Made by a program: the position numbers and the translations under genes. Under the pieces are notes generated by a model that saw only the letters and a program-made list of their open reading frames with translations, had not been told where the DNA came from and did not search any database. From NCBI GenBank assembly GCA_030620115.1, contig JAUXFG010000100.1, positions 1-13,882 of the forward strand: a stretch of DNA of 13,882 nt, in the 5' to 3' direction. Shown here one piece after another: positions 6,625-13,725 of this stretch. The stretch comes from Candidatus Fermentibacterota bacterium. Its GTDB lineage: Bacteria > JAFGKV01. How positions within the stretch are numbered: the stretch's first letter is position 1; the number at the start of each line of letters is the position of its first letter.

Positions 6625-6716
6625 AGATTCTTCAGTCACTCCGCTCCCTCAGAATGACACACACTCCCATCCTTCTGCCTCAAACCACTGTCATTCTGAG
6701 CGCAAGCGAAGAATCT
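6625..6716. repeat. Composite inverted repeat, TGTCATTCTGAGCG family, copy 2
   Basis: A minus-oriented copy (6625-6659) and a plus-oriented copy (6689-6716) are separated by 29 bases. This is the same layout as at 723-822. The flanking sequence beyond the plus copy is also similar at both loci: CTCCTG, then TCATCTGAACGC or TCATCTAAACGC. The whole unit can form a long stem-loop in the RNA. Confidence 0.65.
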
Positions 6717-6877
6717 CTCCTGGCTTCTCGTTCCGTCATCTAAACGCTGCGCGCTAGACGCTGTACGCTCTCTTCTCCCATTACCACATTTCGCAATCCC
6801 CCTTCTTCCATTCGACGTTGGGCGTTGAATGTTCGATGTTCGCAATCCCGCATTTCGAAATTCCTCCCAATTCCTCT

Positions 6878-7942
6878 CTAAAACTTGAACTTGAAATCTA
6901 TCTGTAGACGATTATAGTCTTCCTCTTCCTCGCCTTCGGCGATATTCTTGGTATTGAGGAAATAGGTCGCGCAGAGATCGGCCTTCTCCATGAGACAATA
7001 CCCGGCGCCCAGAATAAGGCCCTTTGCATCGGTTCCCCCGCCTCCGAAGTCGGAATCCGTGAACTCGGGATAGACTGCGTTGGTTTCCAGGCTCTCATAG
7101 AGAATTTTGAGGTCCCACGAGCCGGGCGCCTTCCTCTTACCTGCCGTGAATCCGGCGAGCATGCCCGTGTCTTCGGTGTCGGCAGCGCTATTGACGACAT
7201 AGTTCCCCAGGACGGTTACGGGAACGTTCCCGAACTTGAACCCGAGCTCAGCCAGGCCCTCTAATTCGTCATAGTCCTGACCCAAGTTATCCTCGGCCTC
7301 GGTATAGGAGTAGATGCCGGCGCCCACGGTGAGCGTGGCGGCGCCAATCTCCAAGGTAGCCCCACCTTGACCACCGAAAAGCAAAACATCCGAATCGGTC
7401 TTGATCTCACTCACCCAGAAACCACCGGAGTTGAGAAAGATTCCTGTTTCCCCCATGGATGACTTGTACTTGATAGCAAGACCTTCAGGCGTGAGATCGC
7501 CATCCCAGATGAGCCCGGCTTTTCCAGGACGATGGTATGGGTTCTTCATCTTTCCACCCACGATGTGGAGGCCTTTCATCCGGTCCGGGTGGAGATCGAA
7601 ACAGGCGAGATCGAGCTGGACGCCCTTGCTGCTGAATCCGCTCCCTAAGGTCTGGTTTGTGGAAACGGGATCATCCGATCCGGTGGCGAGTCTCAGATCA
7701 AAGTCTATGCTTTCTGTCACATTGGCATGAAGCAGAACGCGGGCACGTATGCGTTGACGCTGACGAGTGTAGGTGTCCCCTCCGTCATCAACGCTGGCAT
7801 CATCGGAGATCATCTCATGCCGGTAGCGGAAATCACCGCTCAGCGTGAGGCTATCCCATGTTCCGGCCTTGCAGGCATCGGGAATGGCCATCGTTGAAAT
7901 GAAAAACGCCGTAATCAACAAACAACCGACTGTTTTGTTCAT
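6878..7942 (-). CDS. Putative outer-membrane porin, probably Pho-regulated
   Basis: The start is ATG at 7942 (354 residues) because GGAG lies 6 bases upstream and a signal peptide begins there (MNKTVGCLLITAFF...ACKA, about 26 residues). An upstream in-frame start at 7984 would add 14 residues and spoil the signal. The mature protein is rich in alternating polar and hydrophobic strands, has acidic loops and ends FKFKF with a terminal Phe, the usual beta-barrel assembly signal. The passage NPYHRPGKAGLIWDGDLTPE matches my memory of the Pfam putative-porin family (Porin_5), not classic OmpF/PhoE. It would form a diffusion channel. Its place between phoR and pstS, behind a Pho-box-like array, suggests phosphate uptake across the outer membrane; substrate is inferred from context only. 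Confidence 0.85.
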   Translation of the reverse strand: MNKTVGCLLITAFFISTMAIPDACKAGTWDSLTLSGDFRYRHEMISDDASVDDGGDTYTRQRQRIRARVLLHANVTESIDFDLRLATGSDDPVSTNQTLGSGFSSKGVQLDLACFDLHPDRMKGLHIVGGKMKNPYHRPGKAGLIWDGDLTPEGLAIKYKSSMGETGIFLNSGGFWVSEIKTDSDVLLFGGQGGATLEIGAATLTVGAGIYSYTEAEDNLGQDYDELEGLAELGFKFGNVPVTVLGNYVVNSAADTEDTGMLAGFTAGKRKAPGSWDLKILYESLETNAVYPEFTDSDFGGGGTDAKGLILGAGYCLMEKADLCATYFLNTKNIAEGEEEEDYNRLQIDFKFKF

Positions 7943-8125
7943 ACAATACTCCATCGAATTTGGTTGGTACACAGCCTGAAACACTGAGCAACACTGAATG
8001 CGACCAACTTCTCGCCTTTTGACCCCCTTTCCGTTCCCGATTGTCGGTGGACCGCAAACGCGATCAGATCCAGCGCAAACACCATCTATGCGTTATGCAT
8101 CTGTCCCCAAAGGACTTCGACGGGA

Positions 8126-8179
8126 ATGATACAAGGAGATCGTTAGAGGAAGATGAGCAGATTGTTAGAAGATTGTGAG
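8126..8179 (-). promoter_or_regulatory. Pho-box-like array of four 11-bp direct repeats with possible -10, upstream of the porin
   Basis: On the minus strand four contiguous 11-bp units (8179-8169, 8168-8158, 8157-8147, 8146-8136) fit CT[AC]A[CT]NNTC[TC]N with one exception at unit position 7 or so. Positions 1, 2, 4, 8 and 9 are identical in all four. PhoB and PhoP bind direct repeats with an 11-bp period (CTGTCAT-type in E. coli, TTAACA-type in Bacillus). Eight bases past the last unit's 7-mer is TATCAT (8131-8126), a plausible -10. The leader to the porin ATG would be about 175 nt. The cognate PhoB is encoded in the same window. Confidence 0.55.
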
Positions 8180-8182
8180 CAA

Positions 8183-8204
8183 CCAATACGATCTTGCGTA
8201 TTGG
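8183..8204. promoter_or_regulatory. Perfect 8-bp inverted repeat next to the Pho-box-like array
   Basis: CCAATACG (8183-8190) and CGTATTGG (8197-8204) flank a 6-base loop. It lies three bases from the direct-repeat array on its upstream side. It could be an operator for a second regulator or an RNA hairpin past phoR. There is no T-tract, so it is not a standard terminator. Confidence 0.4.
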
Positions 8205-8360
8205 CGTCTTTGACGGCACGACGGCGCAGGATAGGAAAATGCAACCTTGCAGAGAAATCCCAGAGCAATGTGACGCCACTCAGGAATGGGGGAGATCAGC
8301 CTCTCGGAACGTACAAGCCCATCACAAAGGACGATTATCCGAGAGCATCCTCTTTTGCGC

Positions 8361-8392
8361 TGTAGCCTCAGCCCGCCGAAGGCGGATCTACA
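8361..8392 (-). other. Hairpin overlapping the phoR stop codon
   Basis: In the transcript, TGTAG pairs with CTACA outside a CCGCC-TTC-GGCGG stem. The phoR TAG stop is within the left arm. There is no U-run after the stem, so intrinsic termination is unlikely. It could instead protect the 3' end or mark a repeat. The rest of 7985-8387 holds no gene. Confidence 0.35.
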
Positions 8393-10160
8393 ATCTGGGA
8401 AGATGGATGGAAAAGACGCTGCCCTGTCCTGGGATACTCTCCACAGCAGCTGAACCTCCGTGTGCTTGGGCTATGTGCTTCACGATGGATAGGCCAAGCC
8501 CAGTGCCGCCAAGCTTCCTGCTCCTGGCTTTGTCGACCCGATAAAAACGCTCGAAGATGCGGGAGAGATGCTCTTCCTCAATGCCAGAGCCCTTGTCGCG
8601 GACGTGTATCACCACCTCGTCTTCAGACTGAGAAGCTTCAATGGTCACCGGGCTTCCGGGATCGCTGTACTTGATGGCATTGTCCATGAGGTTGGCCACC
8701 GCCTCCTCCAAGAGAGCACCGTTCGCGCGTACGTTGATCCTATCGCTGCATATGAGCTGGATCTCTATCTGTCTCTCAGATGCAATGACCTCACATATCT
8801 GGAGCGCACCGAGAAGGATTGACTCAAGCTGAGTCTCCTCCAGCTCGACTGTGCCGGCCTCAGCCTCTTGTTCGATCCTGGAAAGACTCAAGAGATCATC
8901 TATGATGGTTCCAAGCCGGTCAGCATGCCTAGAGATGATTTCCAGGAAACGCTTCGTATCCTCAGGTGTGTGGGATCTCCCATCAAGTAGCGTCTCAATG
9001 AAGCCCTCGATGGAGGTAACAGGTGTTCTCAGCTCATGCGAGACATTGGCCACGAATTCCCTACGCACACCCTCCAATCGTCGAAGCTTCGTGATATCAT
9101 TCAAGACTACCAGAGCTCCGAACTCCTTCCCCTGGGAATCGGTCAGAATGGAACCGTAGGCTTGCACGAATCGCTCGCCGAGACTCCGAAGTGTGACCTC
9201 TCCTTCGACCGGCTCCGAACTGGAGAGTGCCTTCTCAATGAAGCGTTCGAGGTCAGCATTCCTGATCACCTCCAAGAGATGTTGACCCTGTGCTCGGTCT
9301 CGATTCGTGCCAAGAAGCCGTGCAGCAGCCTCGTTCATGCTGATGATCCGCTGCTCATTATCCACAGCGAGTACTCCCTCCACCATGCTGGAAAGCACGG
9401 CTTCGAGCTCATTTCGTTGTTGCACGGCCTTCTGAATTCGATCGTTCAGCTCAGCGGCCATCTGATTCATGGTCTCCGCCAGAGCGGCCATCTCCTCTGT
9501 GCCGTACACGGGGAGTCTGCTATCTAGATCCCCACGCGCAAACCGCTCAGCTCCCCGCTTCATCTCCTCAAGAGGTCTACTGATTCTCCTGGACACCCAG
9601 ATCCCCGCCACCACAGCCAGTAAAGCTACGACCATACTGCCAAGCAAGAGATCGTCATAGAGTGTGCGTAGAGTCTCTCGAATAGAGGTCACCGGCCTCG
9701 AAGTTCTTAGCACACAGATGACCTTCCCGTCTGAGCGCACCGGAAGGGCGACGTACATGTGGGTTTTCTGGAGCGTATGACTGAACCGAACAGATCGACC
9801 AATCGCCCCAGCCAGTGCTGCCCGCACTTCCGGCCGGTCTCTATGATCGTCCATGGTCTCAGGAGCCTCCTCCGAATCTCCGATGACGCGCCCACTGGGA
9901 AGTATGATGGTAAGGCGTGTTCCGGCCCGGCTCCCAAGCTGTTTGGAGAGCGAATCAAGACGCGCAGGATTCCCATCGTCCAAAAGGTCCGACATCTGCG
10001 GCGTGAGTAGATGCGCCTGGGCCTCGAGGTCCAAGGCAACGTGATCCAGGTGGAATTGGCGCAGAGCCGTGGATGCATACCACGTCAGTGCTGCCAACGA
10101 CACGATGGTGATAATAACAAGGGGCGGAAAAATCCGCCAGAAGAGCCGTTTTCTCATCAC
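8388..10160 (-). CDS. phoR: PhoR, phosphate-regulon sensor histidine kinase
   Basis: The 590-residue membrane kinase has membrane helices at about 10-30 and 171-190 flanking a sensor region (about 31-170). A HAMP domain follows (about 191-245; RRISRPLEEM), then a PAS domain (about 250-355; MVEGVLAVDNEQRIISMNEAA). The HisKA domain has the phospho-accepting His375 in FVANVSHELRTP, and the HATPase_c domain has an N-box with Asn494 (NLMDNAIKY), G1 DKGSGI (522-527), F-box ERFYRVDK and G2 GGTGLGL (551-557). All catalytic motifs are intact. The large extracytoplasmic part is longer than in E. coli PhoR and resembles the Bacillus layout. The GTG at 10160 is 3 bases after the phoB stop with GAGGG 7 bases upstream; the next codon is ATG (10157), an alternative start. 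It phosphorylates PhoB and, by family analogy, is restrained by Pst/PhoU. Confidence 0.93.
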   Translation of the reverse strand: MMRKRLFWRIFPPLVIITIVSLAALTWYASTALRQFHLDHVALDLEAQAHLLTPQMSDLLDDGNPARLDSLSKQLGSRAGTRLTIILPSGRVIGDSEEAPETMDDHRDRPEVRAALAGAIGRSVRFSHTLQKTHMYVALPVRSDGKVICVLRTSRPVTSIRETLRTLYDDLLLGSMVVALLAVVAGIWVSRRISRPLEEMKRGAERFARGDLDSRLPVYGTEEMAALAETMNQMAAELNDRIQKAVQQRNELEAVLSSMVEGVLAVDNEQRIISMNEAAARLLGTNRDRAQGQHLLEVIRNADLERFIEKALSSSEPVEGEVTLRSLGERFVQAYGSILTDSQGKEFGALVVLNDITKLRRLEGVRREFVANVSHELRTPVTSIEGFIETLLDGRSHTPEDTKRFLEIISRHADRLGTIIDDLLSLSRIEQEAEAGTVELEETQLESILLGALQICEVIASERQIEIQLICSDRINVRANGALLEEAVANLMDNAIKYSDPGSPVTIEASQSEDEVVIHVRDKGSGIEEEHLSRIFERFYRVDKARSRKLGGTGLGLSIVKHIAQAHGGSAAVESIPGQGSVFSIHLPRL

Positions 10161-10163
10161 TGG

Positions 10164-10850
10164 TCATCCCTCGAGCTTGTAGCCTACGCCGCGCACCGTC
10201 TTGATGAATTTCCCCGCCGAGCCAAGCTTCTTTCTAAGGCCCACGATCTGAACGTCTATGGAGCGATCAGTGACAGGATAGTTGTCCCCATGTACCCCGT
10301 CAACAATCTGGTACCGCGTGAATACCCACCCGGGGTGTCTGGCTAAGAGATGAAGCAATTTGAACTCAGTTGACGTGAGAGGGATCGGTTGGTCATCCAC
10401 AGTAACCTCGTGCCGCCCGGGTCGAATCATGATATTGTGGATCGAAATATCGGCCATCTCATTCACTGATTCTTTGGTCTTTCGCCGGAGCACCGTCTTG
10501 ATCCTGGCCATGAGGATCCGAGGACTGAATGGTTTGGTTATATAGTCATCCGCCCCCAACTCGAGACCGGCAACGATATCCGCCTCCTCCCCCTTGGCCG
10601 TCAGGATGATGATAGGGATACTCCGTGTACTCGCATAAGCCTTCAGTTCCCTGCACACGTCCAAACCGTCAATGCCCGGCAACATGAGATCGAGGATGAC
10701 AAGGTCAGGATGCTCCCTCTTTGCGGTCGAGAGGCCCGCCTCTCCTGTTTGGACGGCAAGGACACCATAGCCTTCCCCGGAAAGGTTGTACCTCACCAGT
10801 TCGAGGATGTCCTCTTCATCTTCCACCACAAGAATGGTTTGTCTCGCCAT
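10164..10850 (-). CDS. phoB: PhoB, phosphate-regulon response regulator
   Basis: This 228-residue OmpR/PhoB-type regulator has a receiver domain (about 4-118) with acidic pocket Glu10/Asp11, phospho-acceptor Asp54 (VILDLMLPG), Thr84 and Lys106 (TKPF). A linker leads to a winged-helix DNA-binding domain (about 130-228) with LTSTEFKLLHLLARHPGWVF, the recognition region DRSIDVQIVGLRKKL and the terminal TVRGVGYKL. When phosphorylated by PhoR it would activate Pho promoters by binding 11-bp-spaced direct repeats. The ATG at 10850 has GAGG 8 bases upstream. phoB and phoR are separated by 3 bases, so they are almost certainly one transcript. I call it PhoB from domain type and location beside pst; it could also be named PhoP. 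Confidence 0.93.
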   Translation of the reverse strand: MARQTILVVEDEEDILELVRYNLSGEGYGVLAVQTGEAGLSTAKREHPDLVILDLMLPGIDGLDVCRELKAYASTRSIPIIILTAKGEEADIVAGLELGADDYITKPFSPRILMARIKTVLRRKTKESVNEMADISIHNIMIRPGRHEVTVDDQPIPLTSTEFKLLHLLARHPGWVFTRYQIVDGVHGDNYPVTDRSIDVQIVGLRKKLGSAGKFIKTVRGVGYKLEG

Positions 10851-10881
10851 GCTCTTTTCCTCGCATTGAGATTCACACGGC

Positions 10882-10919
10882 TATTTCGCGAGTTCAGTTC
10901 CATATTGTCAAGCGACAAT
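10882..10919 (-). promoter_or_regulatory. Candidate phoB promoter with overlapping inverted repeat
   Basis: A perfect minus-strand -35 TTGACA (10911-10906) is followed after 18 bp by GAAATA (10887-10882), a poor -10, so it may be activator dependent. The -35 overlaps an inverted repeat ATTGTC-AAGC-GACAAT (10904-10919) that could be an operator. The predicted leader is about 25-30 nt. Confidence 0.35.
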
Positions 10920-10963
10920 CGGAGAGCTGATACTCAACATGCCATGACCCGGACTTCTCTCCT

Positions 10964-11094
10964 CGCGTGTCGAGTGTCGAGTGTCGCGTTGCTCAATCCC
11001 AAGCAGTAGAGCAAGACCCGCGTACGCGGGAGGAGCCGTACCCGGAATCGCTACAGCTCAGACTCATGGTATCCTCCCCGACACCCGACACGCG
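10964..11094. repeat. Inverted repeat of GTGTCGAGTGTCG type
   Basis: CGCGTGTCGAGTGTCG (10964-10979) pairs with CGACACCCGACACGCG (11079-11094) at 15 of 16 positions, separated by 99 bases. Tandem GTGTCGA iterations extend the left arm. The perfect palindrome CCCGCGTACGCGGG lies between the arms. This is probably a non-autonomous intergenic repeat. Confidence 0.5.
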
Positions 11095-11309
11095 ACACCC
11101 AGTCTTCACATCCCATCAGGTGTCACTTTCAGACTTTTCATAGAACTCTTGACAGTTCCTCCTTACTCGACGATCGGTCATCGTTGTATCCAGTATGGAG
11201 ATGGATGTGCCGGAGATGTACATTACCCGATTGATGAGAGTTCGACCATTTCTCGAGATCATGGCCACGCCCGCGGACTCCAGTGGATCTTAACCCAGGG
11301 AGACCGGAG

Positions 11310-12635
11310 ATGAATAGACAAGATCACAAATCAGACATTGCCTCCAAGATCGATTTTCATGTCCAGGCCCTCGTTGATCTTCATCGATTCAGTGGGGCGA
11401 TCCTCGTGGGATGCGACGGCAAGGTGCTCCTGCGCAAAGGCTATGGCCTTGCGAATCGCCATCGCGATATCCCCAACACATCACGGACCGAGTTCCTTGT
11501 GGGCTCCATTACCAAGCAGTTCACTGCCGTGGCGATACTCCTGTTGCAAGAGACAGGGAGGCTACATCTTCATGAGCCGATCGGTTCATACCTGCCTGAC
11601 TGCCCCCTCGCATGGAAACAGGTAACCATTCACCATCTCCTCAATCACACCTCGGGAATTCCGAACTACACGAATCATCTCCACTGGCGCACACTCGCCA
11701 AATCACACATGACCGTCGACAACATTGTCGATCTCTTCAAAGACAAACCTATGGACTTCCATCCTGGAGAACAACAGAGCTATAGCAATTCAGGATATAT
11801 CTTGTTGGGATACATCATTGAGCAAATCACTGGGAGGACCTACGAGACGTTCGTTGCGGAGAATATCTTGAAACCGCTTGGGATGAAAAACAGCGGCTAT
11901 CATTATCACGCCGAAGAGCCAAAGGATCACGCAGTCGGCTATGTTCTCCTGCATGACGAGCTGGTGAACGCTGAGTTCCTTGACATGAGTACTATTCGCG
12001 CTGCCGGCGGGCTCCAATCAACAGTGGAGGATCTCTGGCTCTGGGATCAAGCGCTCCACAGCGAGAAGATCATCTCAAACAAGAACCTTGAAGCGATGTT
12101 CATGTTCACGCCGTTCTTGGCGAACTATGGATATGGCGTCGGAATCGCTCAGCAGTTCGGCCGCAGATTGATAGGACATGGTGGAGGAGTCGAAGGCTTC
12201 AGCTCGTACCTCGGTCACTACCCCGATGAGAAACTCTGCATCATCGTCCTGAGCAACCTTGAGGAAATAAACACCGCAGGCCTCGCCAAGGATCTGGCTG
12301 CCATAGTCTTCGCCGAAGACTACAAAACGCCGCGCCGGCCCACTGTGTCAGGCATTGATCCTGACATCCTTTCGGCCTGCGAGGGACAATACCAGCTTGC
12401 ACCGGGGATTATTCTCACAATCCAACATCAAGGTGAAACACTCCTGGTCCAAGCCAGCGGCGGAAGCAAGGCCATATTCCACCATGAATCAGAAAATGCC
12501 TTCTTCCGCAAACCCGCCGATGACAAGATAGTCTTCCATAAGAACAACAAGGGACAAATAACCCACTTGACCCTGCGATACGGGGGTTTGGAAGAGTCCG
12601 CGCGGAAAATCAAAGGAGCCCACACTTGCCCCTGA
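11310..12635 (+). CDS. Serine hydrolase of the beta-lactamase / penicillin-binding (class C) family
   Basis: The 441-residue protein has the three active-site motifs of the family (Pfam Beta-lactamase): Ser66-Ile-Thr-Lys69 (nucleophile and base), Tyr158-Ser-Asn160 and His290-Gly-Gly. Residues about 10-350 form that domain. The remaining 90 residues (from about CEGQYQLAPG) look like the small beta-rich C-terminal domain often found in such hydrolases. Members include class C beta-lactamases, D-alanyl peptidases and esterases, so the substrate cannot be named. The ATG at 11310 is chosen because GGGAG lies 7 bases upstream; an in-frame GTG at 11283 lacks this. No signal peptide is visible from either start, which is unusual for a cell-wall enzyme and favours a cytoplasmic esterase or peptidase role. 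It is transcribed away from phoB. Confidence 0.88.
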   Translation: MNRQDHKSDIASKIDFHVQALVDLHRFSGAILVGCDGKVLLRKGYGLANRHRDIPNTSRTEFLVGSITKQFTAVAILLLQETGRLHLHEPIGSYLPDCPLAWKQVTIHHLLNHTSGIPNYTNHLHWRTLAKSHMTVDNIVDLFKDKPMDFHPGEQQSYSNSGYILLGYIIEQITGRTYETFVAENILKPLGMKNSGYHYHAEEPKDHAVGYVLLHDELVNAEFLDMSTIRAAGGLQSTVEDLWLWDQALHSEKIISNKNLEAMFMFTPFLANYGYGVGIAQQFGRRLIGHGGGVEGFSSYLGHYPDEKLCIIVLSNLEEINTAGLAKDLAAIVFAEDYKTPRRPTVSGIDPDILSACEGQYQLAPGIILTIQHQGETLLVQASGGSKAIFHHESENAFFRKPADDKIVFHKNNKGQITHLTLRYGGLEESARKIKGAHTCP

Positions 12636-12748
12636 CTTTTTACCAATCCCGCTTCCCTCGGGACTGCAACGTCCGGCAGAAACCGGGATGGCCTCGCCGC
12701 ATCAAATGGACCAGATCAGTAACAAGAATCAGTGGCGAAGCTCAGTGG

Positions 12749-12788
12749 CGCAGGCGTCCCTGCCTGCGATCTTACCCTGCCTGCGATC
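12749..12788. repeat. CGCAGGC/GCCTGCG hairpin and 14-bp direct repeat
   Basis: CGCAGGC (12749-12755) and GCCTGCG (12762-12768) flank GTCCCT. CCCTGCCTGCGATC occurs twice, at 12758-12771 and 12775-12788. It lies about 115 bases past the serine hydrolase stop and has no T-tract. It could act as a weak terminator or be a short dispersed repeat. The rest of 12636-12821 shows nothing recognisable. Confidence 0.45.
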
Positions 12789-12821
12789 GCCAAATGAGCC
12801 CGTCCCTTCCCTCCGGGATCG

Positions 12822-12850
12822 TTGCACAGCAACGCCGGCTCTGCTATCTT
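12822..12850 (+). promoter_or_regulatory. Predicted promoter of the LamG lipoprotein gene
   Basis: TTGCAC (12822-12827), 17 bp, then an extended -10 TGC-TATCTT (12843-12850). The start point would be near 12857, about 8 bases before the ribosome binding site AAAGGAGG (12865-12872). A small hairpin CGTTGC-ACA-GCAACG (12820-12834) overlaps the -35 and could be a regulator site. Confidence 0.42.
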
Positions 12851-12879
12851 AGAGTGACCTACAGAAAGGAGGATTTCTC

Positions 12880-13704
12880 ATGTTATGCTCAAATCGAGAT
12901 GCCATTCGTTTTGTCCTAGCAAGGCTGCCAGTTCTGGCAATGCTTGTGCTTCCTCTCCTTGTGGTATCATGTGGCCAGAAGGCAGAGCAACCAACATCAC
13001 CCGTGTCCAGCCTCATCGGTCACTGGAGCTTGGACTCGACACACATCTCCGGAGTCACCGTCCTGGATCAGGCCGGCTCACTGAATGGGACCATCCGGGG
13101 AAAGGTCGAGGCCTTTGAGAGCCAAGATGTGCAAGGCCTCGAGTTTGATGGCGAGACTGGCAATATCCTTCTCACTGACGACATTTCCAGTGGCGGCCTG
13201 CCTGTCAAGAACCTGACGGCTGAGGCGTGGGTGCTCCCTTTTCGTGGTTCAGAATGGGGCGGCATAATCGGCGCCGTGCAAGATAACGGAGGCTTCGAGA
13301 AAGGGTGGATCCTCGGCTACAGTGATGATAGGCCAAGCTTTGCCATCTCGAGCAAAGGAGCCGATGATGGTGATGGTTGTCTGACTTATCTCACGTCCGA
13401 GACCCCATTGGAGATGGGCCACTGGTACCATCTCGTGGGAACGTATGATGGCTCGGTGATGAAGCTCTATGTGAATGGAAAGTTGGCAGCGGAGTCAAAA
13501 GAGCAATCCGGCCCAGTACTCTACCCTGAGAAAGCCTTCTATGTTATAGGAGCCTATCTTGACGACGATGAATCTTTCCCACTGGACGGCAGGCTCGTGG
13601 AAATCCGCGTCTATGCTGATGCACTCACTCCCGCAGAGATCGCTGATCATTATGCGACGCGGGAATCACTAACCCAACTCCCGGTGGTGCTCAGAGAAGA
13701 GTAG
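12880..13704 (+). CDS. Lipoprotein with a LamG/concanavalin A-like domain
   Basis: The 274-residue precursor has a lipoprotein signal peptide: a hydrophobic stretch at about 11-29 (LARLPVLAMLVLPLLVV) and a lipobox VVSC with Cys31, followed by Gly and a flexible Gln/Pro/Ser-rich linker. Residues about 45-262 form one LamG-type jelly-roll (Pfam LamG_3): LIGHWSLDST near the start, LTAEAWVLPF, GHWYHLVGTYDGSVMKLYVNG and FPLDGRLVEIRVYADALTPAEI at the end. Such domains bind carbohydrate or protein ligands, or serve as structural modules at the cell surface. No catalytic domain is attached, so a binding role is inferred. A strong AAAGGAGG lies 7 bases before ATG. The gene follows the serine hydrolase but appears to have its own promoter. 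Fold assignment is good; function is unknown. Confidence 0.87.
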   Translation: MLCSNRDAIRFVLARLPVLAMLVLPLLVVSCGQKAEQPTSPVSSLIGHWSLDSTHISGVTVLDQAGSLNGTIRGKVEAFESQDVQGLEFDGETGNILLTDDISSGGLPVKNLTAEAWVLPFRGSEWGGIIGAVQDNGGFEKGWILGYSDDRPSFAISSKGADDGDGCLTYLTSETPLEMGHWYHLVGTYDGSVMKLYVNGKLAAESKEQSGPVLYPEKAFYVIGAYLDDDESFPLDGRLVEIRVYADALTPAEIADHYATRESLTQLPVVLREE

Positions 13705-13725
13705 CATTCCAGAGGCAGGGCAGAG

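Larger units (their letters stand above)
6452..6877. other. Repeat-filled intergenic region between the porin and pstS
   Basis: This 426-bp stretch holds no gene I can support. From right to left, in the direction of transcription, it has a TTCGACGTTGGGCGTTGAA-like repeat (about 6812-6845), a GCGCTAGACGCTGTACGCT stretch (about 6750-6768), the inverted-repeat element at 6625-6716 and the element at 6497-6592, then the pstS ribosome binding site. No strong promoter or terminator was recognised. pstS may therefore be transcribed through from the porin. Confidence 0.6.
10851..11309. other. Divergent intergenic region between phoB and the serine hydrolase gene
   Basis: No gene is supported in these 459 bases. 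They hold a candidate phoB promoter and operator (10882-10919), an inverted-repeat module (10964-11094) with a central palindrome CCCGCGTACGCGGG (11017-11030), and then about 200 bases with nothing recognisable. An isolated TTGACA at 11149-11154 lacks a matching -10. The serine hydrolase ribosome binding site is at the right end. Confidence 0.5.

Noticed and set aside
6689-6716. CTGTCATTCT in the pstS leader as an E. coli-type Pho box.
   Set aside because: It is part of the dispersed TGTCATTCTGAGCG repeat, also present at 788-822 away from any Pho promoter, and has no second unit 11 bp away.
11149-11177. TTGACA as the -35 of the serine hydrolase promoter.
   Set aside because: No acceptable -10 is found at 16-19 bp spacing, so one hexamer alone is not enough.
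10981-11313. A 110-codon plus-strand frame before the serine hydrolase.
   Set aside because: It begins within an inverted repeat, has no ribosome binding site and overlaps the true start region of the hydrolase in another frame.
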